A stretch of 64,000 bases of DNA. It comes from Bifidobacterium sp. ESL0775 (lineage in GTDB: Bacteria; Actinomycetota; Actinomycetes; Actinomycetales; Bifidobacteriaceae). Shown here piece by piece: positions 58,911 to 64,000 of this stretch (positions are counted from its first letter, which is position 1; each line of letters opens with the position of its first letter). A program made the position numbers and the translations under genes. Location of the stretch: positions 310,001-374,000 of the forward strand of contig NZ_CP113917.1 in assembly GCF_029395475.1 (NCBI RefSeq). Direction: 5' to 3'. The notes below the pieces were generated by a model. It ran no database searches. It had not been told where the DNA came from and saw nothing but the letters and a program-made list of their open reading frames with translations.

Positions 58911-59142
58911 CCATGAGATCGTCGACGTTGTCGAAAGTACGGGTGCCGCTGTTCATTGCTTTTTGTACTCGGGTTTCGAAAGCGTCGCGCTTGGGGCGAA
59001 AGGGGAGGCCTTGGTCGCTGATGACTTGGCGAAGGAAGATGTTGATGGCGCCGCTCATATCAAGGCCGATGCTTTTCAGCACTTCCTGTGCTTCCTTCTT
59101 GACTTCCGGATCGGTACGTACTGCGATGGTTGCGCTGCTCAT
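58891..59142 (-). CDS. DinJ/RelB-type antitoxin
   Basis: 83 residues. The N-terminal ATIAVRTDPEVKKEAQEVLKSIGLDMSGAINIFLRQVI is the ribbon-helix-helix DNA-binding domain. The C-terminal part, ending in FDNVDDLMDELRNA, would wrap the toxin. ATG 59142 with AGGAG nearby is chosen over the longer frame to 59175. It binds and neutralises the YafQ-like toxin and probably represses its own promoter through the palindromes at 59153-59180. Confidence 0.92.
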   Translation of the reverse strand: MSSATIAVRTDPEVKKEAQEVLKSIGLDMSGAINIFLRQVISDQGLPFRPKRDAFETRVQKAMNSGTRTFDNVDDLMDELRNA

Positions 59143-59152
59143 GGTATGCTCC

Positions 59153-59180
59153 TTGTATAACTTATTTTCATACAATGTAT
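59153..59180. promoter_or_regulatory. Operator of the toxin-antitoxin operon
   Basis: TTGTAT (59153-59158) and ATACAA (59170-59175) form an inverted repeat, and ATACA-A-TGTAT (59170-59180) is a second overlapping palindrome, 11-38 bases upstream of the antitoxin start. Typical of ribbon-helix-helix autoregulation. Confidence 0.6.
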
Positions 59181-59330
59181 CGATAATAGCACGAAATTAG
59201 GTTACTTTATTTTGAGCAGGAGATTATATGGAGTAATTGATGTATACCGGCGCTTTCCGATACGATGTCGCAAAATCTTTTTCATAAGCTATGCTGAGAA
59301 CCAAGCCTGCCTTTGAGGAGGTATGGAAGT

Positions 59331-59370
59331 GGAAGCCGGATGTCCTCGTGTTTCACGAGACCCGGCTTCC
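59331..59370. other. Nested hairpin in the gap between toxin-antitoxin and alcohol dehydrogenase genes
   Basis: GGAAGCCGG (59331-59339) pairs with CCGGCTTCC (59362-59370), and inner CTCGTG/CACGAG pair as well. No U tract. The 59181-59537 gap has no supported gene. Confidence 0.55.
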
Positions 59371-59481
59371 GCGCTGTCTACGAAGACTTGTCTTGAGTTT
59401 TCCGTAGGGGTTGCGAGCCCGAGAAGTCGGAAATAAAAAACGGGGGATGTTTGGCGTATTGAACCAAAACATTCCCCATCC

Positions 59482-59519
59482 TGGGTTGATAGGCGAGTGA
59501 TGCGCCTCCTATCAACCCA
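59482..59519 (-). terminator. Terminator after the alcohol dehydrogenase gene
   Basis: TGGGTTGATAGG (59482-59493) pairs perfectly with CCTATCAACCCA (59508-59519), 19 bases past the stop on the minus strand. Confidence 0.8.
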
Positions 59520-59537
59520 AAGCAACGGATTGGAGCT

Positions 59538-60608
59538 TTAGAGTTCCGGGGTGATCATCACCTTGACCTGGGACTTGTCGGTGGCCAGGGCCTTGATGCC
59601 CTCGATGGCGTCGTCGAGGCTGACCTTCTTGGTGATGACCGGCTTGAACTGGTCCTGATGGGCGTTAATGATGCCGAGGACGGTGTCGAAGCTGTTCTGG
59701 TAGCACAGCGTGGTGTAGATGTCGATGCCCTGCATGATCGCGTCATCGGTGAAGTTGACGGAGACGGGCTGGCCGAACAGGGCGACGAGCATGATCTTGC
59801 CGGTGCGGCGGGTGACCTTGAGCGCGGTGTCGAACGTGGCCTGCACGCCGGCGCACTCGAAAGTGATGTCCACGCCGGTGGGGTAGTCGGCGCGAATGAC
59901 CGCGTTGACGTCCTGCTTGGCCGGGTTGAGCACGTCGGTGAAGCCGAGCTCGCGGGCCTTGGCCAGGCGGACTTCGGAAACGTCGGAGATGTAGACGCGA
60001 GTCGCGCCTGCGATGCGGGCGAGCAGTGCGGTGGTCAGGCCGATCGGGCCGGCGCCCATCACCGCGACGGTCTGGCCTGCGCGCAGTCCGACCTTCTTGA
60101 TGCCTTCGTAGGAAACCGAGACCGGCTCGCACAGCGCTCCGAGGTCGTAATCCATGCCTTCGGGCAGCTTGTGGGCGAAGACGTCATCGATGTTCGCGTA
60201 CTCGGCCATGCCGCCATCCTGCGAGAAGCCCAGGAAGTTGCCGGCGCCGTCCTCGGCCACGACGTTGTCGCAGAAATTGTAGTTGCCCGAACGGCAGTTG
60301 GCGCACTTGCCGCAAGCCAGCAGCGGCTCGACGGCGATGCCGTCTCCCACCTTCAGATCGGTGACCGCGCTGCCGACTTTGACGACCTCGCCGGAGAACT
60401 CGTGGCCCAGCGTGATCGGCACAGTCTTGCCGGTCAGTGGGTGCGGCTGCGTCGGCAGGCCCCAGCCTTCTGCGTAGGCGTGGAGATCCGAGCCGCAAAT
60501 GCCGCAGTTCTTCACCTTGATCTGTACCTGATCCGGCTTTGGATCCGCAATGGCGACATCCTCGACGCGCACATCTTCCTGACCGTAAATGCGAACAGCT
60601 CTCATCAT
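59538..60608 (-). CDS. Zinc-dependent alcohol dehydrogenase, butanediol/sorbitol dehydrogenase-like
   Basis: 356-residue medium-chain dehydrogenase. Catalytic zinc: NCGICGSDLHAY and TLGHEFSGEVV. Structural zinc: LLACGKCANCRSGNYNFC. Rossmann motif: VAVMGAGPIGLTTALLARI. The insertion HPLTGKTVPITLGHE is typical of 2,3-butanediol dehydrogenases, so an NAD-linked polyol or diol oxidation or reduction is likely; the substrate is not certain. ATG 60608 (or 60605) follows AAGGAATC. A LacI-type box sits 82 bases upstream (60690-60703), tying it to sugar control. A terminator follows the stop. Confidence 0.9.
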   Translation of the reverse strand: MMRAVRIYGQEDVRVEDVAIADPKPDQVQIKVKNCGICGSDLHAYAEGWGLPTQPHPLTGKTVPITLGHEFSGEVVKVGSAVTDLKVGDGIAVEPLLACGKCANCRSGNYNFCDNVVAEDGAGNFLGFSQDGGMAEYANIDDVFAHKLPEGMDYDLGALCEPVSVSYEGIKKVGLRAGQTVAVMGAGPIGLTTALLARIAGATRVYISDVSEVRLAKARELGFTDVLNPAKQDVNAVIRADYPTGVDITFECAGVQATFDTALKVTRRTGKIMLVALFGQPVSVNFTDDAIMQGIDIYTTLCYQNSFDTVLGIINAHQDQFKPVITKKVSLDDAIEGIKALATDKSQVKVMITPEL

Positions 60609-60689
60609 TGATTCCTTTCGTATAGGGGCTTTATTACCCCGGTGTCTCTTTTATTATATAAAAGCAGGCAATACGTATGGGCGATTGTG

Positions 60690-60703
60690 CGTTAACGCTA
60701 ACA
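60690..60703. promoter_or_regulatory. LacI-type box upstream of the alcohol dehydrogenase gene
   Basis: CGTTAACGCTAACA matches seven of eight fixed positions of TGNNANCGNTNNCA. Confidence 0.5.
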
Positions 60704-60755
60704 TGAGGTTGCCGAAAACGGCCTCATTGTGGGTCTGAGCTGTCAACAAATATGG

Positions 60756-60811
60756 AAAGACCAGGAACGAGGTTATGGAATATCGCCGAATCCGCCTTGT
60801 TCCCGGTCTTT
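60756..60811 (-). terminator. Terminator after nrdF
   Basis: AAAGACC-A-GGAAC (from 60756) pairs with GTTCC-C-GGTCTTT (to 60811), and flanking AGG/CCT extend it, with a long loop. It lies 40 bases past the nrdF stop. Confidence 0.7.
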
Positions 60812-60850
60812 GTATTACAGTTATCGCGCTATATCAAGCTCGCTATCGAA

Positions 60851-61903
60851 TCAGAAGTCCCAATCGTCGTCATCGGTGGCCTCGGCGTTGCCGATAACAT
60901 AGGAGGAGCCCGAACCGGAGAAGAAGTCGTGGTTCTCGTCGGCCGAGGGGGAGAGCGCGGCGATGATCTCAGGGCTCACCTTGGTCTCGGCGGCGCTGAA
61001 CTTGGCCTCGTAGCCGAGGTTCATCAGCGTCTTGTTGGCGTTGTAGCGCACGAACGCCTGCACATCGTCGATGAAATCGAAGCCTTCGTAGACCTGGTCG
61101 GAATACTTGACTTCCAGCTCGTAAAGCTGGTTCAGCAAGTCGTCGGTATACTTTTTGAGCATCTCCTGATCGGCGGCGGTGCGGTGCTCGAGGTGGCGCT
61201 GGTACTTGTAGCCGGAATAGTAGCCGTGGATGGCCTTGTCGCGCAGGATGAGGCGGATCATGTCGGCCGTGTTCATCAGCTTCGCACGGCTGGAGAAGTA
61301 AAGCGGCAGGTAGAAGCCCGCGTAGAGCAACAGCGAGGAAAGCATGACGGCCGCGACCTTGCGCTTCAAGGGATCGTCGGACTGGTACTGCTCCATGACG
61401 ATGCGCACGCGCTCCTGCACCAGGTCGTTGCCCACAGCCCAGCGGTAGGCCTCGTCAATCTGTTCGGAAGAGCAAAGGGTGGAGAATATAGAGGAGTAGG
61501 AGCGGGCGTGCACCGACTGCATGAAGGCGATGTTGGTGTAGATGGCCTGCTCGTGCTCGGTCAGCGCATCCGGAATCTGGACGAGTTCGCCCACGGTGGC
61601 CTGCTCGGTGTCGAGCGTGGTCAGCCCGGTGAAAACGCGCACGGTGGTCTGACGCTCGTGCTCGGTCAAAGAACGCCAGGAAGGGATGTCGTTGGACAGC
61701 GGCACCTTCTCGGGCAGCCAGAAGTTGGCGATGAGGCGATTCCAGACCTCGAGGTCCTTGTCGTCCTGGATGTTGTTCCAGTTGACGGGGCGGATGCGCA
61801 TGGACTTCGGATCCACGCCCTTCGCGAAGGCCGTCGACCACTGCGGAGGTGTCAGCGAATCGGCCATCATCTTGTCGTCGGCGAGTTTGACCTCGTTTGT
61901 CAT
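60851..61903 (-). CDS. nrdF: Ribonucleotide reductase class Ib, beta subunit
   Basis: 350 residues; carries the metal-tyrosyl radical centre for deoxyribonucleotide synthesis. Matches NrdF: PVNWNNIQDDKDLEVWNRLIANFWLPEKVPLSNDIPSW, TGLTTLDTEQATVGE, EHEQAIYTNIAFMQSVHARSYSSIFSTL with metal ligands Glu and His, and the C-terminal DDDDWDF that docks the alpha subunit. The start ATG 61903 follows AAGAAGG. nrdH, nrdI and nrdE, usually beside nrdF, are absent; its upstream neighbour is a GH32 gene. It is a single-gene unit with its own terminator. Confidence 0.96.
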   Translation of the reverse strand: MTNEVKLADDKMMADSLTPPQWSTAFAKGVDPKSMRIRPVNWNNIQDDKDLEVWNRLIANFWLPEKVPLSNDIPSWRSLTEHERQTTVRVFTGLTTLDTEQATVGELVQIPDALTEHEQAIYTNIAFMQSVHARSYSSIFSTLCSSEQIDEAYRWAVGNDLVQERVRIVMEQYQSDDPLKRKVAAVMLSSLLLYAGFYLPLYFSSRAKLMNTADMIRLILRDKAIHGYYSGYKYQRHLEHRTAADQEMLKKYTDDLLNQLYELEVKYSDQVYEGFDFIDDVQAFVRYNANKTLMNLGYEAKFSAAETKVSPEIIAALSPSADENHDFFSGSGSSYVIGNAEATDDDDWDF

Positions 61904-62179
61904 GGGTGTTCCTTCTTTTCGTGCCGGTCTGTTTTAAAGTTTTGCGGTACCCGCTTCGCGCTTTGGCCGGCTGCTCGTGAATGCGTTCGGAGGGTTCATT
62001 CTCCCGTATTCCGTTGACATAGAGCGCTGGTTTTCGACACCGGCAACACTACATCTAGTGGTTAGGCAACGCGATACCTCTACATATAGTAATCGGTCGG
62101 TCATGGCTCCGCTTGGCGGCACGCGGTATATTGCTGTGATGTATCTAACACAGGTGGCTTCTATGTTGCGCGGTTGACG

Positions 62180-62356
62180 TTTACGCCATAAATAAGCCGC
62201 TGACCCCATCTGAGAGGCCCAAATGTGTCGCGAATGATTTCTTTCCATATAAATAGGCCGCTGGGGCAAGCTAAGAGGCCCGAATATGTCGCGGATAATT
62301 TTTCCTGACAGATTCAGACCCCTTGGGTGAAGCCAGCGGCTTGTTTATGGCGTGAA
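62180..62356. repeat. 177-bp element: 23-bp inverted ends around two 61-bp direct repeats
   Basis: Ends 62180-62202 and 62334-62356 pair over 23 bases (21 Watson-Crick and two G-U). Inside, 61-base units starting at 62190 and 62251 share AAATARGCCGCTG, GAGGCCCRAAT and TGTCGCG. The element touches the 3' end of the GH32 gene (stop at 62366). It could be the terminator or 3' structure of that mRNA, or a small MITE-like insertion; no clear target duplication is visible. Confidence 0.75.
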
Positions 62357-62365
62357 CTGGTTAAT

Positions 62366-63913
62366 TTACTCCAGACCGATGCTCCTGATGTCATGCATGG
62401 TCAGGCGCGTGGGGGTCAGGGTGCCGGACTCGGCGGAAAGGCGGATGGCGCGCGGGCCGTCGGACGGGTAGCTGTAGGAGCTCAGGACGTGGCGGCCATC
62501 GTTGACGTAGACCTCGACCGAGCCGCGGTCGACGTAGACGCGCAATTTCAGCTCGTCGGCGTTGAGTTCCTCGTCGGTCAGTTTGGCGGCGCGGTAGCCC
62601 CGGTCGCCGCGGGCGGCCGCTTGGCGATCGACGACCACGGTGCCGGCCTGCGCGTCGAAAGCGACATAGGTATAGGAGCCGTCAGGAGTGGCGTGGACCT
62701 TCAGGCCGGCCCGCTCGGCGGTGGTGTGCTTCAGGTCGATGTCGAGCTCGACCTCCACGGCCTCCGCGTCCTCGTCCAGAAGGATCTCCTCGTTGGCCTC
62801 AAGCGGGCGCGCGGAATGCTCGAAGGTGTTGATACGCAGTTTGTCGATTTCCGGCACCGGCACGGTGTGCAGGTCTCCGTCCTCGCCCAGGTAGCATTCG
62901 CGCGGCAGCGTCATCTGCCCGCACCAGCCGTCGGATTGCATGGGCGCGTTCTCGCTGAAGGGGCTCATCCATCCGTACATGATGCGGCGGCCGTTGGTCT
63001 CAAAGGACTGGGGCGCATAGTAGTTGGCTCCGCAGTCGAGCAGGCGCAGCTCGGTCTCGGCCTTGAAGGGCTCGCCGGGTTTCCAGGTGCCGATCATGTA
63101 ACCGGCGTTGTTCTCGTTGCGGTTCATGTAGCCTTGTGATTTCGAGCCCATCGCGGAGAAGACGAGTACCCACTTGGTGTTGCCGTCCTTGTCCTTCAAG
63201 GGGAAGAAATCGGGGCACTCGAGCATGAACACGTCGGAATCCGGGTCATCGAACAATACGTATTGGAAGTCCCAGTTGGTTATGTCCTTTGAGGTGTAAA
63301 GCCAGATCTGTCCGTGGCCGTCGATGGTCGAGACGCCGTGGATCATCGTCCACACGCCGTCCTGCTTCCAGACCTTCGGGTCGCGGAAATGGTCCTTGGC
63401 CTTATCGAGCGGACAATCGACCACCATGCCGAGTTTCTTGAGCTTGGTGGCGTCATCGTTCTCGGCCACGGCCTCCATCTGCACCTGCCACTGGCCGTCG
63501 GAACTGTCCTTGCCGTTCATCCAGCGATGGCCGGTGTAATAGAAACGCAGTTTGCCGGCGTCGTCGATGACCGCGCATCCGGAGAAGACACCGTCTTTTT
63601 CCTCTTCGAGGCTAGGGGCCATGGCGATCGGGTCGCGGCGCCAGGAGACCATGTCGGTGCTGGAGACATGGCCCCAGTGCATCGGGCCCCACTGGGTGCC
63701 GTAGGGGTGCAGCTGGTAATAGACGTGCCAGCGGCCTTTGTAATAGCACAGGCCGTTCGGGTCGTTGATCCATCCGGCGTTCGAGGCGATGTGGAACTTG
63801 GGGTACCAGCGGTCCTCGCGTTCCAGCTCAAGCCCGTCGACGCTGGCCTCGGCCTTGGCGAGTTCCTCGTCATGGTTGCGGATCTCATGGTAAACGGGAT
63901 ATGTGGTGGTCAT
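62366..63913 (-). CDS. GH32 beta-fructofuranosidase (sucrose/fructo-oligosaccharide hydrolase)
   Basis: 515-residue intracellular GH32 enzyme with all canonical motifs: NAGWINDPNGLCYYKGRWHVYYQ (Asp nucleophile), GVFSGCAV, DHFRDPKVW (RDP) and MLECPDFFPL (Glu acid/base), followed by a C-terminal beta-sandwich (VEVYVNDG). It cleaves sucrose or short fructo-oligosaccharides after uptake; the bifidobacterial CscA/ScrP enzymes are close in layout. ATG 63913 has AGAAAGG upstream. It lies 26 bases downstream of another gene on the same strand, probably a permease, in the manner of sucrose transport-hydrolysis operons. Contrast with the divergent GH32-like enzyme at 37506. Confidence 0.95.
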   Translation of the reverse strand: MTTTYPVYHEIRNHDEELAKAEASVDGLELEREDRWYPKFHIASNAGWINDPNGLCYYKGRWHVYYQLHPYGTQWGPMHWGHVSSTDMVSWRRDPIAMAPSLEEEKDGVFSGCAVIDDAGKLRFYYTGHRWMNGKDSSDGQWQVQMEAVAENDDATKLKKLGMVVDCPLDKAKDHFRDPKVWKQDGVWTMIHGVSTIDGHGQIWLYTSKDITNWDFQYVLFDDPDSDVFMLECPDFFPLKDKDGNTKWVLVFSAMGSKSQGYMNRNENNAGYMIGTWKPGEPFKAETELRLLDCGANYYAPQSFETNGRRIMYGWMSPFSENAPMQSDGWCGQMTLPRECYLGEDGDLHTVPVPEIDKLRINTFEHSARPLEANEEILLDEDAEAVEVELDIDLKHTTAERAGLKVHATPDGSYTYVAFDAQAGTVVVDRQAAARGDRGYRAAKLTDEELNADELKLRVYVDRGSVEVYVNDGRHVLSSYSYPSDGPRAIRLSAESGTLTPTRLTMHDIRSIGLE

Positions 63914-63939
63914 CTTCGATGCCTTTCTTTTCCTTTATA

Positions 63940-64000
63940 TTAAGCGGGAATCTGCGCTTGATCCTGGTTCTTGGCCGCTTCCATCTTCTTGCGGTCCTTG
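63940..64000 (-). CDS. 3' end of a further gene, possibly a sugar permease (cut by window edge)
   Basis: Frame ending in TAA at 63942-63940 encodes KDRKKMEAAKNQDQAQIPA at its C-terminus, with 26 bases to the GH32 start. The basic/Gln-rich tail is compatible with the cytoplasmic end of an MFS transporter, as in bifidobacterial sucrose operons, but the sequence here is too short to identify. Confidence 0.5.
   Translation of the reverse strand, partial: KDRKKMEAAKNQDQAQIPA

Noticed and set aside
59289..59525. 78-codon minus-strand frame
   Set aside because: It runs through two hairpins, has no ribosome site or recognisable domain, and overlaps the alcohol dehydrogenase terminator.

Overview
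The window looks like a chromosomal segment of a Bifidobacterium or a very close relative; the species cannot be told from this stretch. The reasons are high GC, bifidobacterial-type sugar loci (LacI regulator, glycosidase and a binding-protein ABC transporter with no ATPase gene), and the actinobacterial zwf-opcA-pgl cluster with gnd nearby. Surface proteins carry LPXTG-like anchors. No tRNA, rRNA, CRISPR array, transposase or phage gene was seen.

Layout. 1-2440: the end of metG, a short leader-like unit and an orphan polar amino acid-binding lipoprotein. 2594-19759: one gene for a secreted protein of about 5,710 residues. It has two internalin-like leucine-rich heads, about 59 B-repeat modules, 26 tryptophan nonapeptides and a sortase-like tail. 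19985-24420: an aldo/keto reductase, a small Cys/His protein, a nitroreductase, a DUF4235 protein and a histidine phosphatase, separated by hairpin and repeat arrays. 24453-42285: a carbohydrate island with GH13, GH31 and GH32 hydrolases, three LacI regulators, a YesL-like protein and two paralogous sugar ABC transporters. 42286-43225: non-coding DNA with small tandem repeats. 43226-46611: a second surface protein (DUF285/BspA-like leucine-rich repeats, LPLTG anchor) whose signal peptide is cut off from the body by an 8-base G tract. 46998-49321: a DUF262 protein behind paired operators, and a tyrosine-phosphatase-like protein. 49698-55032: the oxidative pentose phosphate genes gnd, pgl, opcA and zwf. 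55106-59142: an AT-rich block with a YobI-like P-loop NTPase in two coupled frames and a DinJ/YafQ-type toxin-antitoxin pair. 59538-64000: a zinc alcohol dehydrogenase, nrdF, a canonical GH32 beta-fructofuranosidase and the 3' end of one more gene.

How it fits together. The carbohydrate genes make a coherent programme for alpha-glucosides and fructose-containing sugars. Many promoters carry LacI-type boxes (TGNNANCGNTNNCA), and one GH32 promoter carries three overlapping TTAANCGNTTAA sites. Two surface proteins, one giant and expanding by tandem duplication and one apparently switchable by homopolymer slippage, suggest variable interaction with a host or with other microbes. The DUF262, YobI-like and toxin-antitoxin genes are accessory and may serve defence, which is inference only.
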